DNA of 64,000 nucleotides from positions 25,156 to 89,155 of the forward strand of contig BDDD01006670.1 of NCBI GenBank assembly GCA_001972305.1, in the 5' to 3' direction. This stretch comes from Cephalotus follicularis (taxonomy: Eukaryota > Streptophyta > Magnoliopsida > Oxalidales > Cephalotaceae). The notes under the pieces were generated by a model. It was not told the origin of the DNA. It saw nothing but the letters and a program-made list of their open reading frames with translations, and did no database searches. Shown one piece after another: positions 25,399-35,834 of the stretch (its first letter is position 1; every line of letters starts with the position of its first letter). Both the position numbers and the translations under genes were made by a program.

Positions 25399-25635
25399 GT
25401 TTGAGGGGTGTTAGTGTATATTCCTATTATACTTAGTTTTCCTAGTATAATTAGTTTTCTTGAGTTTTCTTATTGTACATGGTATTCCTATTGTACTTAG
25501 TATTTCTAACCCTATATAAAGGGTTCTCTTATATACTCTTTCAGTTGAGAGACATACATAATTCATACAATCATATTATCTTCAATTTTCTTTCCGCAAT
25601 ATTTGTAACAATATCAAATACTTATAGTACATATC

Positions 25636-26134
25636 TGTTAATGTCGAAATCAACTCCTCAACAGTACTCTACGTGTAGAGTTTTGATTTGTTGAGAAAAA
25701 CGCTGTGAACGCTCCGAGAAAGTTGTATAGATATTGTTTGATTGTCCTCCCTGCACACAGAAAACAAGAAAAACGAAGAACCATGAGGTATCACTCACGG
25801 GGATTCTCCGATTCTTAAGTCAGTGAAGGCAGATAAAACAATAATAAAGTTCTTTGAGAGTAGAATTGGTCGATCTGTGTAATGTATTTGATTGTTATAT
25901 TTATAGTGAAACTTGAATGTAGCTGCCTTACTTAATTTGCGGAGATAATTATTGTACCCCTAGGAAATGCCGAGTATCTAGTCATTTCCCTAATTTTGCG
26001 TCGGAGCGTTATTGTACGTTATCTTTTCAGATTATAAACGCCCGACCACGTATCTATAGCTCTAAAAGACAATATTTATCTTATTTTCTAGAGAACACGT
26101 GACAGTATTTTTGGATAAATTTTTTCTCATATCA
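25636..26134 (-). mobile_element. Solo LTR, 0.5-kb Gypsy-like family, with ATATC duplication
   Basis: The 499-bp unit runs on the minus strand from TGATATGAGAAAAAATTTA to GACATTAACA. It is flanked by ATATC on both sides (25631-25635 and 26135-26139). It contains a TATA-like motif and a CCTAGGGGTACAATAATTA block shared with the + strand copy at 29739-30237. It is related at the level of short blocks to the 0.9-kb LTRs next to it. Confidence 0.8.
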
Positions 26135-26426
26135 ATATCAATTTTGAAAGTATAAACATTTTTGTTTTTGTTTCTATATGTTTACCTCTTTATCAAGGTG
26201 GCTGTACCTATCTTTAACCTAACAAAAAAAAAATATATGAATATCTATAGTATTATAATATTTTGCATTCTCTACCATCAAGTAGTTGTCTTAATTATTC
26301 AATATGTTACGCTACCTATTTTTTTCTAGTTTTCAGGTGACATCTTACTAATCCCAAATTATATACATACGTAATTAGGATTTGGAGTATATATTTGAAA
26401 ATTGAAATAACACTCAAGTTTATATG

Positions 26427-27325
26427 TGTTGATGCAGAAATCATTCTCTCAACAGTATCCTACGTGGAGGACTTCGATTTGTTAAGAGAAACGCTTGTCA
26501 CTGATGCCTGTGAGGAAGAAATTGATCTCGGACACCTGCACAAGGTAACAACAATGGTGAAGGTCCAGGAGGTTGTTCTCCCGGGTACACTCCGACGCTC
26601 AAGTTAGTCAAGTGCAGATGAAATATTATATTCTCTTGAATGTAAAAATTGCTGACCTTTATTCAGTATGTTGAACTTGTATTTATAGTTGAGTTTCGTA
26701 ACTGTTGGAGCGTGAAAATCGGATGTGATCATTATCCCCTAGGAAATGCCGAGGATCTCGGACATTCCCTTATCTCCGCCAGTAATGTCTCTACTTTCCT
26801 TTGGTAGTAGTTGATTTGGACTCTATCTTATCATTTGGATAGGTACGGATCTCATGGAATCTGGTGAAGATAATCTCTTTATCCCGTAGATAAGGTTGAG
26901 GTCCTCCATTATAGGGTGATATTGATTGTGACATGTCTGCAGAGGAAAGTGAGTCTCTGCTGTGGTTCCGAGGATGAAACAAGTGTGAGTTCGTCCGAGG
27001 AAGAGGTCTTCAGCTTCTGTATACAGGAGACCGTATCTCCTGTTCTCCACCTGATAGATACTTTGGGCCGAGGGAGTCCTCAGCCCTCGCACCGTGAATA
27101 TGGTCTTTTGCCTTTGAGTCCGAGGAGTGTCCTCGGATTTGTGGTCTCAGAGTGTTATCTTCGAAAAGTAATGACCCTCGGCTCTTGGTCCGAGAAGGCC
27201 ATTCTTTGCCATGAGTGAGCTCCTCGGCACGGCTTGCTGATAAGCCTCTAATCGCCCATGGACAGTTGGTCAAGTGTGGAGTGGACACGTGTCCTTGCTA
27301 TTATAAGCATATTTTTCCTCCATCA
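26427..27325 (-). mobile_element. Solo LTR, 0.9-kb Gypsy-like family (reverse copy), with ATATG duplication
   Basis: On the minus strand it starts TGATGGAGGAAAAATATG and ends CTGCATCAACA. ATATG lies at both edges (22-26 in 26422-26426, and 27326-27330). It carries an ACTTGAGCGTCGGAGTG block near its 3' end, typical of some plant Gypsy (Tat-like) LTRs, and a TATAAATA-type box. The lineage is a tentative call from that block. Confidence 0.8.
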
Positions 27326-27419
27326 ATATGCTTGTGACATCGTATCAATTCTATGATTTATATTCTATAAATTTAAATATTGAATTGGATGTTTTATATA
27401 TCTAACTATGAATATCATG

Positions 27420-28357
27420 TGATGGAGGAAAAATATACTTATAAAAGCAAGGACACGTGTCCACAGGAGACTTGACCAACTGTCCATGGGGGATTAGAGG
27501 CTTATCAGCAAGCCATGCCGAGGACCACACTCATGGCTAAGAATGGCCATCTCGGACCAAGAGACTATGTTCATTATTTTTTGTTGACAACACATTGAGA
27601 CCACACGTCCGAGGACACTCCTCGGACTCAGAGGCAGAAGACCATATTCGCGGCGCGAGGGCCGAGGACTCCCTCGGCCCAAAGTGTCTCTAAGGTGGAG
27701 AACAGGAGATACGGTCTCCTGTACACAGAAATTGAGGACCTCTTCCTCGGACGTCCTCATACTTGTTCCATCCTCGGAACTATAGCAGAGATTCTCTTTC
27801 CTCTATAGACACATCATACCCTATAATGGAGGATCTCAATCTTATCTACAGGATAAGGGAATAACCTTTATCAGATTTGTTGGGATTTAAGCTTATCCAA
27901 TTGAAGAGATATAATTCAAATCAACTACAAAAGGAAAGAGGCGATATTCAAGGAAGAGATAGAGTTCAAGTCAACTACTACCAAAGGAAAGCAGCGACAT
28001 TATAGGCGGAGATAAGGGAATGTCCGAGATCCTCGGCACTTCCTAGGGGATAACGATCACATCCATTCACACGCTCATCCAGTTACAACAATCCACTATA
28101 AATACAAGTTCAACACACTGAACAAAGGTCAGCAATTTTTACATTAAAGAGAGTACATTATTTTCATCTACACTGGTCTAACTTGAGCGTCGGAGTGTCC
28201 CCGGGAGAACAACCTCCTGGGCCTTCACCATTGTTATTACTTGTGCAGGTGTCCGAGATCAGATTCTTCCTTGCAGGCATCAGTGACAAGCGTTTCTCTT
28301 AACAAATTAAAGTCCTCCACGTAGGATACTGTTGAGAGAAGGATTTCTGCATCAACA
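27420..28357 (+). mobile_element. Solo LTR, 0.9-kb Gypsy-like family (forward copy), with TCATG duplication
   Basis: Starts TGATGGAGGAAAAATATA and ends CTGCATCAACA. The target duplication is TCATG at 27415-27419 and 28358-28362. It includes ACTTGAGCGTCGGAGTGTCC and a CTATAAATACAAGTTC box. It faces away from the sister copy at 26427-27325, with only 94 bp between them, forming a long inverted repeat. Its different duplication shows it is an independent insertion, not an inversion. Confidence 0.85.
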
Positions 28358-28724
28358 TCATGCATGACAAATTTTGAGTTCAACAAATATTTATAGATAA
28401 TTCGTTGAATTTGTATACTTTTACACTATATGAAAAAAATAAAATAGATGATATTGTTATATTTAAATTAAATAATTAGAAATACTTAATATATTAAAAA
28501 ATAGATTTATATGATCTATATATATAAATAATTTTAAATCCAACTGTTAGTTTATAAAATACATAGTATGAATCATTAGTTCAATAATCATGGATTACAT
28601 ATCACACAAAACATGTGTTATTTCAAATATATAGTATTTTCTACCCGTTTTAATTCATAGACATTTAGGCATTACAACTCTTCATATAATATACATCTAT
28701 TATATCCCTTGGATAATATGTTTA

Positions 28725-28895
28725 AAGCTTCCTTCAACAAATTGATCAACGTAAAAGACAATAATGACCAAAGATTTTTAGGGAGGAATTCGTATGAAGT
28801 ATCAACCATTAAGATAAACCAAACTACAACAATTTGTTGAATAAAATTTCGCCACACCTATACTTGAGCGGGACGCCACTAAGGCAGATTTCCCT
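28725..28895 (+). repeat. Relic of GH32 3' flanking DNA (lost gene copy)
   Basis: This stretch aligns with the DNA just after GH32 gene 1 (16250-16395). Shared blocks in order are TGACCAAAGATTTTTA, AGTATCAACCA versus ATATCAACCA, TTCAATAAAAT-type sequence, CCACACCTAT.TTTGAG.GGGAC, and GCC.CTAAGGCA. A weaker match follows gene 2 (35410-35530). No coding exon remains beside it. It is best explained as the 3' edge of a further tandem GH32 copy that was deleted or displaced by transposons. Confidence 0.65.
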
Positions 28896-29077
28896 TTTTT
28901 CTTGCATACTTTATGACACCCGAATCTTACATTTATGGTATGTAGAATTTTTGTACGAATTTGAGATTTTAGTACGAGAAATAACACGTAAAGATACTCG
29001 TATTTATTATATAATAAGGCTATATCATGCAAAAAAGAGTTTTATAATCACAACAACCTCTTTATATATCTCATAAT

Positions 29078-30712
29078 AACTAGTGATGTCAATGGAGTGG
29101 GTCGGATACGAATACCACAGTCTCCATCCTATCCCGTTTTTTTTTATTTTTTCTGTACTCTTCCTATACCCGTGCAGATATTATTAAAGATCCCCATCTT
29201 CGTCCCCGTCCCAGTGAATATTTATTAATACCCGTACATTTCTCGTACATAGAAAAAATTTCATATTTTCGTAATACAATACTCAATAATATAAAACAAA
29301 CATAATGTTTTAAACAAAATCAAATATGATTACTTTTTCTGTTATACAATTTAGTCTAACTATGGTGTTGTAAGTACCATAAGCAGTAAAAAACAGCCCA
29401 CGTGATAATATGAAATAATATAAGGCTCTCTGTTAGAAATACGAAAAAGAACCTACTATGTCTAAAGATGTATGTTCAAGCACAGATATTATTAATTTTT
29501 ACCTAATCTCTAAAATAGAAATATTTTTGCTTTGAACACACGAAACCTGAAATAAACAAAACACTAAACATTACGAATATAAAAAACTTCTAATTTAAAC
29601 CCAAAAGAGAGATAGGGAGAACAATTTAAACAGATTATTATTGATATGTTGATTTTTTGTTTGTTATGTTAGTTTAGTAACAATTTTTCTAATAAAAGAG
29701 ATACGATTTTTTATTATAAACAATTTGTGGGTACCTAATGATATGGGAAAAATCCTACCAAAAAATACTGTCACATGTCATATGGAAAACAAGACAAGTG
29801 TCTTCTAGAGCTACAGACATGTGGTCAGACTATTTGCAATCTAAAAAGATAACACTCCATAACGCCATAGCGCCAAATAAGGTAACGGTGCGAGATCTCG
29901 GCCGTTTCCTAGGGGTACAATAATTATCTCTGTAAGTCAAGTAATGCAGTTACAACAAAGCTCTCTATAAATACAGCAATTAAATACATAAGACAGGTCC
30001 GTCATTTTTACTTTTAAAGAACCTTATTACTTTCTTCTTTGTACACTGTCTGACTTAAGCATCGAAGAGTCCCCGAGAGTAAAACCTCCTGGTTCTTCGA
30101 TTAGTTTGCTACTTGTGTGCATGGAAGATCGTGAGATACACAACCCGATACCGTTCTCGGAGCATCAAGTCGTTTCCCTCTACAAATCAAACCCTTCCAT
30201 GTAAGGAACTGTTGAGGAGTTGATATTGACATCAACACATAACAAAAGGGCATCGTAAGTTTGAAACTAATTTTGATAACCTATTATATCACTTATTATC
30301 ATGAGAATGAGATGATATTAAATATATAACTTGGAGAGTGGTGATGATGTTCCTTGATTCAGTAATAGTAACGAAAAGAAATAGAGATTTAAAGAGGGTG
30401 ACTCATGGCTGCACTACCTAGCAGTATTAGTAATATACTGATATCTAAAAAAATCAGGGCTTTTTGGTATATATATATATATATAATTATGTAATAAAAA
30501 TAAAATTTGAGGATATTTTAGAAACTTAATAACGGGTACATGGAGGGTATGGTAGAGTGACAAGCTATATTCGTATCTTCTCCATCCTAGTTGTCGGGTG
30601 CCTAAAAATTATCGGTTCCCATCATTGTTCCCTTTTTTTGTGGGTAATTTCCTCTTCGTACGAGACGGAAAAGGTCGAATACCTGTTTTTACGAATATAA
30701 TTGTCATCCCTA
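29078..30712. mobile_element. hAT-like repeat interrupted by an insertion
   Basis: The outer ends are roughly inverted: TAGTGATGTCAATGG on the left, and TAGGGATGACAATTA when the right end is reverse-complemented. The flanking octamers CTCATAAT (29070-29077) and CTCATAAC (30713-30720) match at 7 of 8 positions, as expected for hAT target duplications. Comparison with the truncated copy at 9164-9480 shows that about 29317-30483 is inserted material, which includes the solo LTR at 29739-30237. No transposase frame is present. Confidence 0.5.
29739..30237 (+). mobile_element. Solo LTR, 0.5-kb Gypsy-like family (forward copy)
   Basis: Starts TGATATGGGAAAAATCC and ends GACATCAACA, 499 bp. It is the forward counterpart of 25636-26134, sharing CCTAGGGGTACAATAATTAT and CTGTTGAGGAGTTGAT. 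Flanks CCTAA (29734-29738) and CATAA (30238-30242) match at 4 of 5 positions, a probably mutated target duplication. Confidence 0.7.
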
Positions 30713-30720
30713 CTCATAAC

Positions 30721-31993
30721 GTACAATGAGTCAAAAGAATTATATTCATATAGTGACATATTAAAGTTGACGTTAATTCTAACATTTTTAACATTTGTAC
30801 AAGATATTTTTTAATATCGTATATCCTTAAAAGACTATTAATTTAAAAGATTTTAGATACATATATACGTTTATTTAAAGGATTTATCACCAATTATACA
30901 ATAAAAACCGGATTAAAATTAGAGATTAAGTAATCACTATTCTGCCCATTCTTTTGCTGAGGAATAGTTACAAGACGTCAAACAAATGGTCCGTCGAACC
31001 CGACAAATAATTACTATATTTAATATACATAATTTATAAATAAAAAATCAAGGCAGTTCTCTTTTATATGTCACTATTCTTGTCAGTGTTAACATAAAAA
31101 GTATTCTTGTAATTAAGACATCTGTAAATTCTATGCCCAAGAAAGTAAGAATCAATATCCAGTACCACATTATATGTGTTTGCTACAATTAGGAATGTCA
31201 AAGATTTGTGCCCTCTCTGTCTTTTTTATTGTCTCTTTAAAACGATAGGATTTTTGTTCCCAAGTTAGTATACCGACTCTGAATCATCTCTGTGCAAACT
31301 AGCTTCTAACCATGCCATTTTTTTTTTATAGTTCTGTTGTTTTGGCTCACTGTTAGTATAAAACGAAACTTCAATGAGCTTTGACTATAACATTTTGGAT
31401 TTGTGTGCACGTAAATGAAAATTATAATTGAAGATAAAATCTTGATGGGATTTATGTTCTTAGCATCAAACACGTATTACATAGTTACCGCTTTGTATAC
31501 AATTTGGCTCATAATTACGATGTTGAAAGTGTTGTACCCAAACGGACAACTTGTATGCAGTCTTAGATATTTGGTTCCAGTCATCGTCATAATAGTTTAT
31601 TGATAAATAATTTTATAAAGAGTAACTAAAAAACGTAATAATTAAAAGTAATGGTTGAGTTCGATTAACATTTTTTGTAATTTTATTTCTTTTATTATAA
31701 TATATCAAAATTTTTAATATAATTAAATAATTATAATCAGTTATTATATTTTTTTGATCGATGACTAATCCCAAGTAAGTTGAATGCTAGTTTTTATTTA
31801 ATGCATACAGCCCTTTTTTTTTGGGTCAACACAATAATTTATTTTGGTGGTTAATCCCTATTCCCAAGTAAGTTGAATGCTAGTTTTTTTTTTTAAAGCA
31901 ATACATACAATACAACCTTCACTAGGTCGCTTACATAGTTACATGTATGAAGTAATAGATGGTCTAATTTCTCAATCAAAAACAGAATCTAAC
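30721..31993. other. AT-rich spacer upstream of GH32 gene 2
   Basis: No coding frame of note and no delimited repeat. A short direct repeat (CCCAAGTAAGTTGAATGCTA) occurs at about 31771 and again at about 31862. A clear TATA box for the gene at 31994 was not seen, unlike for gene 1. Confidence 0.45.
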
Positions 31994-34900
31994 ATGGAAA
32001 TCTCTTGGCTTAGTCTATTCTTCTTCTTCTCTCTCTTGCTTGTTAAAATTCAAGCCTCAAATAATGAAGACAAAAACCTCCAAACTTTTGAAACTACAAT
32101 GTCTACAAATCAACCTTATAGAACTGCCTACCATTTTCAGCCACCTAAGAATTGGATGAACGGTATATGTAGCTTCACTTAACTTTTTTTTTTTTTTATT
32201 ATCTTCTTTACTTTATTTATCAAGCATTATGACTTTTTGTTTTATCTTACTTTTCTTTTATATATCTCTTAACTTTCTTTTATTTTATCTCTTCTATTTG
32301 TCATTTGCACGTTTTGGTGGTGGCATGTACAAATGGGTGTGTTTGATTTGCAGATCCTAATGGTTAGTTATTCTCTCTTCTTGTTCTAGTTTACAAGTTA
32401 TGCTTTTGTGCATTTTAAACGAACCCATTCAGTATTAAGGGTATGAATGAAATATTGTTTAATGGAATTTCTTTTTTGAATAGTTGGGAAAATTGAAATA
32501 TGAAATTATGACTAAATAAGTGGGAAAAGGAAACAAATCTGGGTTTTATTTTATTTTTTCCTGTGCCTTTATTATTGATAATATTTATTGTTAGTATTTT
32601 ATTTCCTTTTCTAAAGTTAAAATTAAGATATTGGTTATGTTTGATAACATGGTCAGTGATGGCTTGCAGGGCCAATGATCTACAAAGGAATCTACCACTT
32701 GTTCTACCAATACAATCCAATGGGTGCAGTGTGGGGTAACATTAGGTGGGCCCACTCGACATCAACTGATCTTGTCAATTGGATCCCACATGATATTGCC
32801 ATCTACCCAACACAATCATCTGATATCAACGGTTGTTGGTCCGGTTCAGCCACGATACTCCTTAGCGGTAAACCGGCAATCCTCTACACAGGAATCGACC
32901 CAAGCAATAGCCAAGTCCAAAACATGGCCATGCCAAAAAATTTATCAGACCCATACCTTACGGAATGGGTTAAGTCACCAAATAATCCACTAATGGCACC
33001 AACTGCCTCGAACCAAATAAATGCAAGCTCCTTTAGAGACCCATCAACTGCTTGGTTAGGCCAGGATGGGAGATGGAGAGTGACCATTGGCAGCAAAGTC
33101 AATCGACAAGGATTAGCATATCTGTTTACAAGCAAAGATTTTGTTCATTGGACTCAATTAAATCACACTCTACATTCAGCTAATGACACAGGAATGTGGG
33201 AGTGCATTGATTTTTATCCTGTTGCTATTCACAGCAAAAAAGGCTTCGACACATCATTCAACGGACAAAATATTAAACATGTGTTAAAGACCAGCATAGA
33301 CGACACCCAGAAGGACACTTATACTATGGGGAGATATAACGCTCACAAGGATATTTATATTCCTGACGAGGGATCCGTGGAAGGTGGTTCAGGATTAAGA
33401 TATGATTATGGAAAGTTCTATGCTTCTAAGACATTTTTTGATAGGGAAAAAAAGAGGAGGATCTTGTGGGGTTGGGTTAATGAATCATCAAGTGTTGCAG
33501 ATGATGTTACGAAGGGTTGGTCTGGAATTCAGGTAAATTTCATTACTTATAATTTTTTGCTATTTTTAACTTTCTTCGATGGTCAAGCAGAACAAATGTC
33601 TACATTTTCTCCTTCACGTAAATGTATATTTATGATTCAAGTTGACTAAATCAGTTAATTAATTATTCATAATTGATTGTAAGGGAAAAGCTTCCTCCAG
33701 AAACTCTTGTAATGTGGACTTTTTTTGTAGGCAATTCCAAGGGCTATTTGGCTCGATAAATCTAGAAAACAGTTGATGCAATGGCCAATTAAAGAAATCG
33801 AAATGCTACGCACAAAACGAATGAACATAAAGAGGAAACGGATTGAGGAAGGATCTAAAGTTGAAGTATATGGTGTCAAAGCTACCCAGGTGAGTTTTTG
33901 ATCACTTTCAAGAAATAGGCTTTTGAAAATTTCTATTTATATATTGATATTAAATTACTTGGTTTTTTACACTCGAGTCTCTCCAAATATTTGAAGCTAG
34001 ATGCTACATTTCTATTTATTTATGTTTCTTTGCCGTTTTTATTCTGTAGGCAGATGTAGAGATTTCATTTAAAGTAACCAAGTTTGAGAAGGCAGAAGTG
34101 CTAGACCCTAGTTGGACCAACCCACAATTATTATGTAGCCAAAAGGGTGCATCAGTGAGTGGTGTTCTAGGTCCATTTGGGTTACTGGTTTTGGCAGCAA
34201 AGGACTTGAAAGAATACACAGCTGTGTTCTTTAGAATATTCAAAGACCAGGGCAAATATGTGGTGCTTATGTGCAGTGACCAAAGCAGGTTCTCTTTTTC
34301 TCTATCTCTCTCTGTCTCTGCCTCAATCAATTTCTTAACAAATCTTCAAAAATTTGAAATCCTTTTTGTTTTTTATCATTTGTAATGACAGGTCTTCCCT
34401 AAATTTGGATAACGATTTGACCACTTATGGGGCTTTCATGGATGTAAACCCTCTCCATGAGGAGCTCTCACTAAGAACCTTGGTAAGTTGATAATCTTAT
34501 TAAATCCTTATGACAATGTCTATGGGCTTTGGAGTGAGGACTAAGGAGCTGCCCACTGAGCGGGCTTTGGCGGGATTGGATTGGATCGGATCTGGCTAGC
34601 TCTACAAAGAAAAATTATAGCCAAATCTTGTCCAAGCCCATCTACTTATATATTTTAATTTTAAAAAGAATTATTTTAAAGGTTTTTTAGAATATTGATA
34701 TATAATAAACATATTAATAAAATAATTCATAACTATAAATAGTGAAATAATCTATTCATTATATCTCTACCGTTGTTATCGAAAGGTATACCTTTCATTG
34801 GACAGACTGTCCAATAGACCCGATCAAGTTTGTTTGACTTGACTCTAGACTTGGACACTAATTTTTAAGATTCAATTTAACTCAATCATACTTGTTAAAT

Positions 34901-35396
34901 AATTTAATTAATATTGTTTTAAATTATAAGCACACAACGGATAAATATTGAAGTCAATATCGATCACATTACAAATAAAGGACACGTGTTTATTTTTCTT
35001 TTGTTTTGAAACATTATATTTTGTGAAATAGCAAAAAAAAAAAAAGAAGCTATGTTATGATTTGCCTTCCAAAGAGGCAAAGTTGTGGCGATGAACTCCT
35101 ACCACTTAACATTCTCTTGAACTCACTGTCCTTAATCATAGTCACACTTGTATACATTTTTATTAGGCCATTATATCACATTGGCTAATGTTTAAATACC
35201 CTTCCTTTACCAGATTGATCACTCTGTAGTGGAGAGCATTGGTGGAAAAGGCAAAACGTGTATCACCTCAAGAGTTTATCCAACCCTTGCAATTGGTGAT
35301 GATGCCCACTTGCTTGCCTTTAACAATGGGACCCGGAGTGTTGAGATTACGAGGTTAAGAGCTTGGAGCATGAAGACGGCTCGAATCAATATTTGA
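31994..35396 (+). CDS. GH32 beta-fructosidase, fructan exohydrolase-like (cell-wall invertase family), intact
   Basis: Seven exons: 31994-32162, 32354-32362 (9-bp mini-exon), 32670-33532, 33731-33889, 34050-34288, 34392-34482, 35214-35396. All borders are GT..AG and phases close, giving 570 aa. The signal peptide is [20 protein letters not shown]. Active-site motifs are NDPNG (nucleophile), WSGS, FRDP, WECID (acid/base Glu), then the C-terminal beta-sandwich ending in MKTARINI. The exon layout is identical to that of the gene at 12637, and exons 3 and 5 are highly similar to it, so the two are tandem duplicates. The position equivalent to the sucrose-binding Asp239 of Arabidopsis cwINV1 is Asn (codon 33338-33340, in RYNAHKD), so weak invertase and possible fructan exohydrolase activity are predicted. 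Gene 1 has NDPNA; this copy has the commoner NDPNG. Confidence 0.9.
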
Positions 35397-35834
35397 AACC
35401 CTTGGCATTTAAACATCTATTGACCAATTATTTTTATTTTTATGGTGGATTTGTAAGACCATATGTGAACCACCATAATATTAATATCAACCACGGCAAT
35501 TTCTGTGCAACAAACTGGGGCCGCACCTACACGCTGTTTTTTTTTCTTTTTTCCATTTACAATACATTTATATGAGGTGATAAATCGGATTTATCAAAAA
35601 GAGGAAAAAAGTTACTAGGTTATCTATAAAATAATTTAGAACATTTTTTTTTAGGGACTGATTAACGAATTAGTATAACTATTAAGGATAAGTGTCTTTT
35701 TGAGCAATACAGATCCTCTGTAATATTTAGTGTAATATTTTTTTTATTGTATCAAATGTTAATTATTGGATCTAGTTTATAAAAAATAAAAAAGTTGAAA
35801 ACATTCAATTTAATGATTAATATTTGGTGCATTT

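Larger units (their letters stand above)
20458..25610 (+). mobile_element. Small-LTR Ty1/Copia element, internally deleted and twice interrupted
   Basis: The 5' LTR (about 192 bp) begins TGTTAATGTATATT at 20458 and ends ATATTTGTAACA at 22390, but is split by a 1736-bp solo LTR. A primer-binding site follows at 22391-22402. The 3' LTR (25409-25610, 202 bp) starts TGTTAGTGTATATTCC after a polypurine AGTTTGAGGGG and ends ATTTGTAACA. Between them only a few hundred bp of internal DNA remain, itself interrupted by a 2457-bp Gypsy solo LTR. The outer pentamers (GTATT left, ATATC right) differ at two positions, both transitions, so the duplication is not certain. Each LTR has a TATA-like motif (CTATATAAAGGG in the 3' copy). 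Confidence 0.8.

Noticed and set aside
26823-27288. Several 90-100-codon frames in both directions
   Set aside because: They lie wholly within a solo LTR with defined target duplications, and equivalent frames recur in the sister LTR at 27420-28357.
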